Assembly (NCBI RefSeq): GCF_012273895.1
Contig: NW_024045134.1
Location: forward strand, 1,922,001-1,986,000
Length of the DNA: 64,000 bases
Direction of reading: 5' to 3'
Origin: Zerene cesonia
Taxonomy: Eukaryota > Arthropoda > Insecta > Lepidoptera > Pieridae
The position numbers and the translations under genes are program-made. The notes under the pieces were generated by a model that made no database searches, was not told where the DNA came from, and worked only from the letters and a program-made list of their open reading frames with translations. Of this stretch, positions 37,001 to 47,896 are shown one piece after another; the stretch's first letter is position 1, and each line of letters opens with the position of its first letter.

Positions 37001-40000
37001 TGTTACTATGGATAAATTTACTAGTCACAATATTTTTCTCTGAAATTTTCTATGTATCTATTCATATTCAAAGTTGAATATTTAACTCTATTTTCAGGTG
37101 GCTTTACAAGTTTTAATTGTCACGCTAGATCACGATACCAGCAATGCAGTAAATGAAGAATCAGATGAGGTAAGTTGTTGTTCAATTATGTTATTATGAA
37201 ATACATGTGAGTTTATAGTAAACTAGCTGCGGCCCGCGGTTTCACCCGCGTAAGTCCGTATCCCGTAGGAATATCGGGATAAAAAGTAGCCTATATGTTA
37301 TTCCAGTTGTCCGGCTATCTACGTACCAAGTTTCATTGCAATCGGTTCAGTTGTTTTTTTGCGTGAAAGAGCAATAAACACACATACATCCTTACAAACT
37401 TTCGCATTTATAATATTAGTAGGAAATATTTTATTTTCTATGATTCAAAAAGTGACAGTTTCATACTAATATTGTTTTGTGTACATAGATGAGAGAACTT
37501 TTGAAAATTATATTATGAATAGATCGCTTATAGTAAAATTTTCAAAAACCACTAGAGTCTCCCAGACAACCTGTTCATCAACTATCTGTCCCGGATCCAC
37601 CGCGATGAAGACTTCGGTCTGGTGCTCCGTGGTGTCACCCGCCTTCTGAACAATCCCCTGCAGCAGACCTACCTGCCAAACTCCAGTAAGAAGGTGGCCC
37701 TGCACCAGGAGCTGTTGGTGCTGTTCTGGAAGATGTGTGACTATAACAAGGTGAATGAGAAATTTTGAAAGAATAGAAAAAATTTGATCACGATGCGGGA
37801 TTCGAACCCGCGTTTCTTGCCTAACAGTAGCAATTGAACGTGGTGAATGAATTAATTAAAAATGCTGTATCTTACTTGTATTGGCAGATAAGAAACATAT
37901 CATTAATTTATAAAATGATGAATTATTTTTCTTATTGTAGATCAAATTTTCACCAAAATATTTTGATTATTTATAAAGAAATCGATTAAGATTATTTTCT
38001 TACATGATTTTTATATTAATTCACAGAAATTCATGTACTACGTTCTAAAGAGCAGCGATGTTTTAGAAGTGCTAGTGCCTATACTCTATCATCTTAATGA
38101 TTCAAGAGCTGACCAATGTAAGTAGTCCTCATATATTAAACGCGAAATTGACGGGGTATATATGGGATATAATACATTAGTACTTGGAACTATTCGTAAC
38201 ACTTTTATGCTTCAAATTGGACTAGGGCTTATATAATTTAAATGCACATATAATTAATAGCAAAGGGCCAAATGCACACCCTTGCGGAACTCCCATTTTT
38301 TCTACGCAATATCCGCACATTTTTCCATACAGAGTATTTGAAATATAAAAACATAATCTATTCACACTAATATTCTGCAGTATCGTTGTGTAAATTACTT
38401 TAAATTTGTGTGAAAGCATCTTCATAAATAGTATAATTATACCAAAAAAATTAACTACAGAAATCTGTTCTGTATTGCCAGCCCGCGTTGGCCTCATGCA
38501 TATTGGCGTATTCATCCTCCTCCTTTTGTCCGGGGAACGCAACTTCGGGGTGCGCCTCAACAAGCCCTACACAGCCACTGTGCCGATGGACATCCCCGTG
38601 TTCACGGGGACGCACGCGGACCTGCTGGTGGTGGTGTTCCACAAGATCGTCACCACTGGCCACCAGAGGCTGCAGCCGTTGTTCGATTGCTTGCTGACTA
38701 TTTTGGTGAATGGTGAGTTGGGGTCAATGTTTGTGTGTTTTGGGGGTACTTTAACTTTTTCAAGTTTGAATTATGGTAGACTGTGGCTAAATTTAAAATA
38801 TGATGATATTGTATGATTTACAAATATGTACAATATTAATTATGACTTAAACAAATTATCATCACACCAAGGAAATAGTTATCTAGTCTCCTTTCTTATT
38901 TTTCCTAATTTCCTTTCTTAATCTATCTCTTATCTTTCTTGTTATTTCTCCCATTTTTCTTACTCTCTCTATTAAAAACTAAATGACGTCCGAAAAATTA
39001 AATCTATTTATTAAAAAAAGCTATTTCCACCAGTTTCCCCATACCTCAAGACGCTATCAATGGTGGCGTCAACGAAGCTACTCCATCTCCTGGAAGCCTT
39101 CAGCACCCCCTGGTTCCTGTTTTCGCAGCCGCAGAACCACCACCTGGTCTTCTTCCTACTCGAAATGTTCAATAACATGATACAGTACCAGTTTGATGGT
39201 GAGTGGTTTTTTTATCCGATATTGTGATTATAAAAATAATAATTAATTTTTAATATCCTCTGCCAATATAACAGTTAATTTAGACCCATCCAATTGACTT
39301 ATAACTTTTAAAAGTGTATCGAATTTTATTTAAACGACCTTTGCGATTTTTTTTTAATTAAATTCAATAAAAAAAATGATAAGGTTAGGTTTTAAAATGT
39401 TCTCTGTAATGCTAGTTTATACATGAGGTCAAAATTCGAATTTATTTACGTAGTCGAGCGCTACTCTACTGTTCTTCGTAAAAAAATTGTATTTATATGT
39501 GGGTATATTTAAAATAGAACGTATAATCGTGTCGGCAGGCAACTCGAACCTAGTGTACACGATAATCCGCAAGCGCGGCGTGTTCCACAACCTCGCCAAC
39601 TTGCCGCACGAGCACGCGTCCATCGCGCGCTCGCTCGCCGCCGCCGAGCGCGCGCGGGACCTCTCCGCGCTGCCCAGGTGAGCGCCGCGGCTTGGGGCAC
39701 GGCAGGGGGTACGGCTTGGGGCACGCCTTGGGGCAAGGCGAGGGCTACGGCTGGGTGCATGTCTGGGGGCAAGGCGAGGGGTACGGCTTGGTGCATGTCT
39801 GGAGGCAAGGCAAGGGATACGGCTTGGTGCATGTCTGGGGGCAAGGCGTGGGGTACGGCTTGGTGCATGTCTGGGGGCAAGGCGAGGGATAGGGGTTGAG
39901 AAACGCCTTGGGGTAAGTCTACGTGGGTAAGTGGGCAAGGGCAAAGGAATGAAGCAAGGCAAGGGCAACGGATTGGGACAAATCTAAGGGCACGCTTTGG

Positions 40001-43000
40001 AGCAAGAGTAGGGGCACGCCTCGTAAAAAGGATAGGGGCACGCCTTCGGGCAAGTCTAGGGGCACGGCTTGGGGCAACTGTAACTGTAGAACAAGTTTAT
40101 ACTAACAAGATATGGGCAAAATTTTGATATACTTAGTCTGGCCATAAATACTGTTACACTTAATTATAAAAAAATATTACATTTGAATTTCGAATCTGNN
40201 NNNNNNNNNNNNNNNNNNNNNNNNNNNNNNNNNNNNNNNNNNNNNNNNNNNNNNNNNNNNNNNNNNNNNNNNNNNNNNNNNNNNNNNNNNNNNNNNNNNN
40301 NNNNNNNNNNNNNNNNNNNNNNNNNNNNNNNNNNNNNNNNNNNNNNNNNNNNNNNNNNNNNNNNNNNNNNNNNNNNNNNNNNNNNNNNNNNNNNNNNNNN
40401 NNNNNNNNNNNNNNNNNNNNNNNNNNNNNNNNNNNNNNNNNNNNNNNNNNNNNNNNNNNNNNNNNNNNNNNNNNNNNNNNNNNNNNNNNNNNNNNNNNNN
40501 NNNNNNNNNNNNNNNNNNNNNNNNNNNNNNNNNNNNNNNNNNNNNNNNNNNNNNNNNNNNNNNNNNNNNNNNNNNNNNNNNNNNNNNNNNNNNNNNNNNN
40601 NNNNNNNNNNNNNNNNNNNNNNNNNNNNNNNNNNNNNNNNNNNNNNNNNNNNNNNNNNNNNNNNNNNNNNNNNNNNNNNNNNNNNNNNNNNNNNNNNNNN
40701 NNNNNNNNNNNNNNNNNNNNNNNNNNNNNNNNNNNNNNNNNNNNNNNNNNNNNNNNNNNNNNNNNNNNNNNNNNNNNNNNNNNNNNNNNNNNNNNNNNNN
40801 NNNNNNNNNNNNNNNNNNNNNNNNNNNNNNNNNNNNNNNNNNNNNNNNNNNNNNNNNNNNNNNNNNNNNNNNNNNNNNNNNNNNNNNNNNNNNNNNNNNN
40901 NNNNNNNNNNNNNNNNNNNNNNNNNNNNNNNNNNNNNNNNNNNNNNNNNNNNNNNNNNNNNNNNNNNNNNNNNNNNNNNNNNNNNNNNNNNNNNNNNNNN
41001 NNNNNNNNNNNNNNNNNNNNNNNNNNNNNNNNNNNNNNNNNNNNNNNNNNNNNNNNNNNNNNNNNNNNNNNNNNNNNNNNNNNNNNNNNNNNNNNNNNNN
41101 NNNNNNNNNNNNNNNNNNNNNNNNNNNNNNNNNNNNNNNNNNNNNNNNNNNNNNNNNNNNNNNNNNNNNNNNNNNNNNNNNNNNNNNNNNNNNNNNNNAA
41201 GTAATAAATGTTATTTGCAGTTAACAATTTTCTTTTTTCTTTATTACAATATTTATGGCAAGACTAGGTATAGAAACGCAAAGGATTGACTGACTGATCT
41301 ACTAGCGAACAACCCAAACTACTGGACTGATCTGGTTGAAATTAGACATGCAGATAGTCACTATGATGTAGGCATTTGCAAAGAAAGGACTTCGATAAAT
41401 TTTACTCCTAAGGAGATAAAAGTTTGAACCAAGAAAATTTATATGTATAAAGAGTTTGTTTGTTTGAACTCGCTAATCTCAAGAACTACTGGTCCGATTT
41501 GAAAAAATCTTTTATTATTAGATAGCCCATTTATTGAGAAACTTTAGGCTATATAACATAACGTGGTTATATACTATATAACTAAGTGGGCAAAAATGCG
41601 GGGCCCAGCTAGAATGAACATATACGTGGGTGAAGCTGCGGGAAACAGCTAGCCTGAAATAAATATCATTATTATTACATAGAACATTTTTTTAATCATA
41701 TATCCAGGTCTCGAAGTGCCGAGTCGGTGGTGGAAGCGGCGATGGAAGGTTCTAGACCGGCCCAACCCGCGGAGCCCGGCACCCTCAACCCCACTTTGCC
41801 CGATACACCTGGTGAGATTCATAAACTGTGAATTGTATTTGTTTGCTTTATGTCAATTATTATTTTTTTATTAACTTGTGCCTGTTGAAATAAAATTTTG
41901 AGAGAGTAGAAAACAATTTGCTCACAAGTCGGGATTCCAAACCGCGTATTTTTGCCTTGCTATAATGAATTATCCTACTTCCTATCCTATCCTGCTTCCT
42001 ACTCCTACTATATAATATTATAATTGCGAAAGTTTGTAAGGATGTGTGTGTGTTTGTTGCTCTTTCACGCAAAATAACTACTGAACCGATTGCAATGAAA
42101 TTTGGTACGTAGACAGCTGGACAGCTGGAATAACATATAGGCAACTTTTTATCCCGATATTCCTACGCGATACGGACTTGCGCGAGTGAAACCGCGGGGC
42201 GCAGCTAGAAAATTATAAAATCTAAATATATTATGTGAATGTTTTTTTTGTACACAGCGATCGCGACGATGACGGAGCGCGAGTCGGCGCACCCGCCGGC
42301 GCGCGAGCAGCTGCTGCCGCGCCGCGCGGGCGACGGGGAGGAGGGCGCCGAGCCCGAGGGAGCGGAGCGGGAGCGGGACGGGGAGGGGAGGAGCGTCGCG
42401 CACGTGAGTCGCGGGAGCGGGAGGGGATGTATTGCTTCCGTTTCGTTTTTGTAGTGGGTGGAATTTGATAAAGTGGTCTATGGTCACATTAATAATAATA
42501 ATAGTGTTGTGAAACAGTTTTACAGCATGTTTCTATGGACTAATATGTATTAAGATATTTAAGATTAAGATACAAATCTTAAATTTCTCTTACGATTTTA
42601 TCGAGTTGCAATGCGCCTTTGAAATGAATATTAAATTTTAGGATTTGTGTTTGAGTAAATAATTATGATTGTTTTGGTGTTAGTTTATGACGTCATCATG
42701 TACAAAAAAATAGTAGTATAGTCTCCTGATGTTTCCTCTCATATTGATCGTATATAATTTATTATATTAAGTACTTAACTATTTTCAACCGATTTAACTA
42801 AGAGGAGCAGATTTCGGAGGTTTCACTTTCAACTGTATGAACCGATTTTTACGATATTTTTTTTATTTGAAAGCTGATACTCTCCGTGTGGCCCCGTTTA
42901 AATTTGATCTTGTTTTCACAATTTAAATAGATTTCGTCAAAAATTATTTCTATATAATCTGTTCAAATAACCAATTTTTCATATATCTGTAGAGGGACAG

Positions 43001-44041
43001 TCTCCGAGTGAGCGAGAAGAGTGAGGAGGAGAGGGCGGAGTGCGGGTGGAAGGCCAGCAGCGAGTGGGTGGCCAGCTGGCGCGGCAGGCTGCCGCTGCAG
43101 ACCATCATGCGGCTGCTGCAGGTGCTGGTGCCGCAGGTCGAGAAGATCTGCATCGACAAGTGAGTGGACCCGGGGCACATAAGTAGATTATATCAGAGTT
43201 TTGTATTTCCAAAATGAAAACGCTAAGATCACTTTTATTGACTTCTAAATATTAATTTAATTCAATAATAAAAAAAGCTAGGAACACCTTCGAAACTTCA
43301 TCATCAGTCGTTATTGGGCAGTGGTGATCGCTTACCATCAGGCGAACCACCAGTTCACTTTCCCGCCTGACATAAAAAAGGAAGGATTAGTAGATATTTG
43401 AGATCGCGTTCCGCACCCGGCAGGGGGCTCACGGACGAGTCGGAGATCCTGCGGTTCCTGCAGCACGGCACGCTGGTGGGGCTGCTGCCGGTGCCGCACC
43501 CGATCCTCATCCGCAAGTACCAGCCCAACGCCGGCACCGCCGCCTGGTTCCGCACCTACATGTGGGGCGTCATTTATATACGGTGCGTATCGTACACACA
43601 CACACATGCACACACATACACGCACACATACACACATACACGCACACGTACACATGCATAAATTTATTCGAGTTAAGGTGGATGTAAGTGAATCCGCTGA
43701 AAGCTAGTTTCTACACAATTGTCGCTTTAGTTTTTACACTAGAATAATTACACATTAGTACACGACAATATTATTATAGAATACATACACAATAGGTTTA
43801 AGTCGTTTCTAATTGAATTATTAGTTTTATACTATTGATATGTTTATAAATGAGACTCTTAATGAATAGAAAATAATTGTTTTGAGAAAAACGCGGGTTC
43901 TATTCCCGCCTCGTGATGCATTTTTTTTCAATTTTTTTTTTTTTTAATTTCTTACGTTCCTAATTTTTCATTTACAGAAACGTGGATCCGCCTATTTGGT
44001 ATGACACTGACGTCAAACTGTTCGAGATACAACGGGTCTGA
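34090..44041 (+). CDS. HID1: HID1 domain-containing protein
   Basis: Peripheral Golgi protein needed for sorting and maturation of dense-core vesicle cargo. Exons: 34090-34155, 34234-34447, 34674-34819, 35203-35256, 35484-35683, 36501-36642, 37098-37169, 37556-37750, 38027-38117, 38482-38712, 39034-39198, 39539-39677, 41708-41811, 42258-42403, 42993-43159, 43424-43582, 43978-44041. Phases agree at all 16 junctions, giving 784 aa against about 788 in human HID1. MGNADTK at the start fits N-myristoylation of Gly2. Highly conserved blocks include DVFALVPGAEIRALREESP, RVGLMHIGVFILLLLSGERN, NHHLVFFLLEMFNN, LQTIMRLLQVLVPQVEKICI and the C-terminus WYDTDVKLFEIQRV. The variable low-complexity linker (exons 13-15) is Arg/Glu-rich. 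The 1000-N gap at 40199-41198 falls in an intron, so no coding sequence is lost. Confidence 0.97.
35845..36144 (+). mobile_element. Full-length tRNA-derived SINE with TGATGATGA tail and 13-bp target duplication
   Basis: The head GTGGTGGCTCAGTGGTGAGG and a GGGGTTCGAGACC B-box-like stretch show tRNA ancestry. The 3' end reads GCAGTGGGAACATATATGGG then CTGATGATGATAA. An exact 13-bp repeat, ATATATAATTGAA, flanks it at 35832-35844 and 36145-36157. It lies in a HID1 intron. Confidence 0.87.
36767..36952 (+). mobile_element. tRNA-derived SINE with exact 22-bp target duplication and a shortened head
   Basis: Same family as 11548-11754. A perfect 22-bp direct repeat lies at 36745-36766 and 36953-36974. 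The head runs from CCCTGGTACAGTGGTT straight into CAATTCCCGGTGGGGACGCA, lacking the stretch between the A and B boxes present in the 11548 copy. It lies in the HID1 intron after exon 6. Confidence 0.88.
37223..37423 (-). mobile_element. Lep1-like non-autonomous Helitron
   Basis: It begins CTAGCTGCGGCCCGCGGTTT and ends TAATATTAGTAGGA on the + strand, the reverse of the 6709-6916 copy. It lies in a HID1 intron. Confidence 0.8.
37764..37842 (-). repeat. tRNA-like repeat fragment
   Basis: TTTTGAAAGAATAGAAAAAA followed by a block with CGGGATTCGAACCCGCG, a tRNA T-arm-like sequence. Related fragments occur near 41890-41955, 43885-43935 and 59530-59570. It is not an intact tRNA. Confidence 0.6.
39700..40080. 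repeat. 36-bp minisatellite in a HID1 intron
   Basis: Units containing TACGGCTTGGTGCATGTCTG start near 39745, 39781, 39817 and 39853, with 36-bp spacing, and grade into shorter GGGGCACGCCTTGG motifs to about 40080. The array begins just after the donor at 39678. Because 36 is a multiple of 3, ORFs stay open in several frames on both strands; these are not genes. Confidence 0.85.
40199..41198. other. Assembly gap of 1000 N
   Basis: Placeholder gap within the HID1 intron between 39677 and 41708; the flanking exons join in frame. The ORFs spanning it are artefacts. Confidence 0.97.
41440..41652 (+). mobile_element. Helitron-like non-autonomous element, second subfamily
   Basis: GAGTTTGTTTGTTTGAACTC, GCTAATCTCAAGAACTACTG and AGCCCATTTATTGAGAAACT match the reverse of 48344-48500. 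The 3' end reads GCTGCGGGAAACAGCTAG, 55 bp before the HID1 exon at 41708. Confidence 0.65.
42003..42208 (+). mobile_element. Lep1-like non-autonomous Helitron
   Basis: It starts TCCTACTATATAATATTATA and ends ACCGCGGGGCGCAGCTAG, as at 6709-6916. Its 3' end lies 49 bp before the HID1 exon at 42258. Confidence 0.8.
43310..43378 (+). mobile_element. A-tailed SINE-like element, short 3' piece
   Basis: GTGGTGATCGCTTACCATCA, GGCGAACCACCAG, then CCCGCCTGACATAAAAAAG. It is in host sense and ends 45 bp before the HID1 exon at 43424. Confidence 0.75.
43589..43660. repeat. CA-rich microsatellite
   Basis: (ACACAC)/(ACACGC)/(ATACAC) array starting within 10 bp of the donor of the HID1 exon ending at 43582. 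Confidence 0.9.
43885..43940 (+). repeat. tRNA-like repeat fragment, opposite orientation to 37764
   Basis: AAACGCGGGTTCTATTCCCG then CCTCGTGATGCATTTTTTTT is the reverse of the T-arm-like block at 37764-37842. It lies about 40 bp before the last HID1 exon. Confidence 0.6.
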
Positions 44042-45184
44042 GATAGATAATTTGTATAAAAAAATTCCAGTAGTTATTTATTAATCACAATGTATATGTT
44101 ATCACAGCTATATACGACCAATGGTGGGTTATGTTGAGTTCTAGAATATTAATGGCAAATTATACGTAATATTAAAAAATATGCACTACCAAATTTTATT
44201 GTTGTTGCCAACTTTAAGTAGTCGCATTATATTTCGTTAAACAAATTTTAAAAAACTTAAATGTCAGACTGACAGTAAGTAATGTGCAGATTACGTACAT
44301 CCAAATATGATGTTAGTTGACTTTCATAGGAATTTTCCTATCAAGAATCAATTAGAATTTTGCTTCATTGATACAAGGGGACTCTATCATTCTGTAATAA
44401 TCTGTCAAATTGACATTTAACCCATATCTTCCCTTATGCATCATTCATATGCGTGAAATGTCACGTTGACAGTTAAAATTTAATTCAAGTGTATATAATG
44501 TGACTAAATTAATTTTGGGTTTCGACAATACCATAATTGTTCTTTATTTTAAACAACTTACTGCGCTTTTATTTACATTTGTGGCTTAGAATAAACAATT
44601 TTTGTGTAAATCTAAAATTAGACTGTTAATATACGTATCTAACAAGGCATAATAGGCAACATTTTAAACCATCTATTTGTGATAAATTATATCCTGTACT
44701 TTAGTAAAATATTTTAGCTTTGAATTTTAAATAAGAAATAATATGTGAACGTGAATATTTGAGGCATACATTAGATTTATTTATTGTGTTATTTTTCCGT
44801 TAAGGTGTTAAAAATTTAAAGTTTTTCTATGAATCTATGCTTTATTGTTTTTCTTATCTGTAGGTCTAGTCACTTTTCGTGTATGTATGTACTTTAATGT
44901 AGTTTTCCGTGCAGTTTGCTTTAATCGAACAAACTTTAATGTTTCTTATGAATTATTTATATCACCATTCCATTTTTAAAATTTCCCGCCTTTAGAAAAA
45001 ATCGGCGTTTTATGAGGCAAATTTTACATTGGCTCCATTCCTGTCCTTGTTTTAATTTTAAAACAAAATATACCAGATGACAAAATGCATTTTTAATACT
45101 ATATTATGTCGAATATTATATAGAATAATGTTGAAATAAATCTATTTATTTTATAATATCACTAATGTACTTAATGTTATTGAA

Positions 45185-45190
45185 AATAAA
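45185..45190 (+). terminator. Likely HID1 polyadenylation signal
   Basis: AATAAA in GAAAATAAATGG, with another AATAAA at 45135-45140; about 1.1 kb after the HID1 stop. The 3' UTR extent is inferred. Confidence 0.5.
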
Positions 45191-45266
45191 TGGAAATATG
45201 AGCTTCATTTGTCTGTTTTATTCTTCGACATTGGTGATTAAATAAAAAATGACACGTGTACTAAAA

Positions 45267-45272
45267 TTTATT
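45267..45272 (-). terminator. Possible polyadenylation signal for the - strand PPxY gene
   Basis: TTTATT on the + strand is AATAAA on the - strand. It lies 77 bp past the last HID1 signal, so the two genes would be tightly convergent. This requires a 3' UTR of about 2.6 kb; nearer TTTATT sites exist. Confidence 0.35.
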
Positions 45273-47896
45273 TCAAGCGTCCATTACAAAGACGAATTTA
45301 TCTATACCGTACATAAATATAAAAATAACAGTACTAAAATAATTACATCACATCAATTTTGCTATGACTAGACTATATACGTTAGTCTTATACATTTGTT
45401 ATAACCTTGGCCGTAGAAAAAAAGCCATTGGCTTTTTGAATGGGAGTAATCGCGCTATCTCTGTCATCTATACGGCGAACGATAAGGCTAACATGAATCG
45501 TGAGCAAAAATATCCTTTTGTACATCCGTCATACTGGAACAGCAATAACAATGAGTTCATTGAAATATAGTCCTTATTTTCATAAAAGTAGGGTCTTACA
45601 GGAAGGACGGCGTTCTGTTTATTTTATCAGTGCCTATAAGGACTATATTTGAATGTCACAGTCAAAGCTCGCTTATTAAATTTTCTATAATATTGCTCAT
45701 ATAACAAATTAAGGTTAAATTGGCCACCCATTTTGAACTTTACAAAGGATAAAAAAATTTTTTTGATTATGATTCGAAAATCGAATACCTTTGCTAAGAT
45801 TAATTATGGTCCAGTGACCATAAAATTGTTTTCAAAATTAACGTGCGCAGTTCTTTGGCTTTCGCTAATTACGCCGATAAATTTTGACATAACTTTAATA
45901 AGACGTCAAAATATAAGCATCCGTAAGGAGGGCATCCATTATTTACGTGAGGTATTCTATAAGGGGTGGGGGTCGAGTTAAATCTCACTTATGGTTGGGT
46001 AAAAGGGGGGAAGGGGGGTTCTCGGCAAATATCACGATTATTCTTTTCCATTAGAGGAAAAAGGAAAAAGGAATGGGAAAATAGATAATTGTATTAAAAA
46101 AAAAAACTCTCAACTCTCATGATTAATGGACGCCCCCTAAGCAAAAACTATACGTATGACTATATAACAAGATCAAGCACGATACATTAATGATTTCTAG
46201 AGCATTTTTTATGTTAGTAGTTACTTAAAATGTGCAAATGAGCATTTATTGGAATGTAATGTAGGTTTACAAATAGTAATTACATATTTTTTTTAAACAT
46301 ATTATACATGCTTTTAATCAAATATAAAATACATAAAAACAATTCATTATTCATTCATAATCGTTGTTTAAACTTATTTTGGTAACTTGTAACACAAGCT
46401 GACATTGTATGTTTATTATAAATCTATTGGGGTTAATTTCATATATCATCTAAGGCTTTATGAAAACTATGAATATTAATCAACAGCTGTTTCATTATTC
46501 CTTTCCGATTAACTCTCTATTCTCTTGCGATTGAAATTTGATAAATGTCAAAATTCAATCCAGCGTTAAAAAAAAAAAATTACAACATAGGACACATTTT
46601 GTCCTATATATAACACTTGTCATTAATTAATGTTGTTGAATGAATACGGTGCTTCAGACTTGGCCATAAATATAAATTCAAGTGGTTACATTCCCTCCAA
46701 TTTCGCTTAAATTTAGAACACACAGCTATATCCCTACACACTTATTCACGTTATATCTACTGTAAAGTATAAAATGCATTTAACCAAAGTGCTATACACC
46801 AAACTCCAAAGCACATATTATTATCATGTTTAAAAATTTAAGTTATGATTTTTATGAGTAATTGTCAATATAATAAACAAATTACACAATTAAAAATAAA
46901 TTTTAGATAAAACAAACTTTTTTACCATTTGATTACGAAAATGTACCTTATTTACACGTCTTCCCTCTCTCTTTCCTATATTAATATTATAATTACTAAA
47001 TCTAACACACATAGCATAGTTTATGGCCTAGGATCAAAAGGATCCAAATATCATTAAAATTGTCATCGTTTTGTGCACTTTTAAAACGGAGGGTAGTTGT
47101 AAAAAAAAAACATAATTATCCATTAACAATTGCTAATCAATTCGTTATTACTAATAGGTTATTGAGATCTGTGGATTATAAAATGTAAATAAAAATTGTA
47201 ATACTTACGTCGATATCGGTTATTCTCCAAATTCTAATTATAAAAAATAATAAATAAAAAAACAACGGTTCACACAATTTTATCAGTTCTTTTAACTTCT
47301 TATCGCTAGCTAAATATCTTTTTTCAAAGATACAATTATCAAAAAAAAAAGCTTGTTCTTTAAAAATGCATATTGTGCGTTCATCAACATTTAATACTTT
47401 AACATTAAGATTCATACCGAGATCATGTGAATTAATTATAATCAATAAAATGCATAAATCTATCGGGTACGTTAACTTCTAAATACCCTCATAATACCTA
47501 CAATTAAAGTTTAATAAAGAAATTTATTGTATACGAGTCTTTAAACTTAAATTTAAATAATTTAACGTAGTCAATTAAACAGTTTAGTGAATGAGCAACT
47601 CTTACGGATTCAACCAACAAACCAACACACGCAAAATCAAAAACTAAATAATCAGACTAGATTTCGTATGTTTTTAGGCGAATACATTGTAATATTCAAG
47701 TCTTAACAACGCCAATTGAACGATTGTTAAAACACATGACTCGAATATAAAAAACAAAAAAATCAAAACACCCTCAAAAAACGAAAACAAAAATATCGAA
47801 CTACCCGCACTACTCGAAAATCTACAAGGTCCCGGGTGCACCGTGAGCCAGTGTACCAGTTTATATGATAAACTCCTGGCTCACAGGCGAGTTTAG
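45273..47896. other. Probable long 3' UTR of the PPxY gene, or spacer
   Basis: No supported exon on either strand. It contains a perfect 15-bp inverted repeat at 45563-45577 and 45636-45650. ORFs at 45364-45570, 45733-45981 and 47176-47445 are AT-rich with no coding look. Confidence 0.45.
45563..45650. repeat. Perfect 15-bp inverted repeat with 58-bp loop
   Basis: AAATATAGTCCTTAT at 45563-45577 is exactly reverse-complemented by ATAAGGACTATATTT at 45636-45650. It could form a stem in a transcript of either strand. Function unknown. Confidence 0.8.

Noticed and set aside
37784..37842. Possible tRNA gene
   Set aside because: Only a T-arm-like block is present; no acceptor stem or anticodon arm can be built, and copies recur as repeats.
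39429..39968. 179-aa Pro/Arg-rich ORF on the - strand
   Set aside because: Made by the 36-bp minisatellite and the antisense of a HID1 exon.
40160..41289. Long ORFs on both strands
   Set aside because: They cross the 1000-N gap and have no real coding sequence.
47176..47445. 89-aa ORF on the - strand
   Set aside because: AT-rich; no splice support and no family resemblance.
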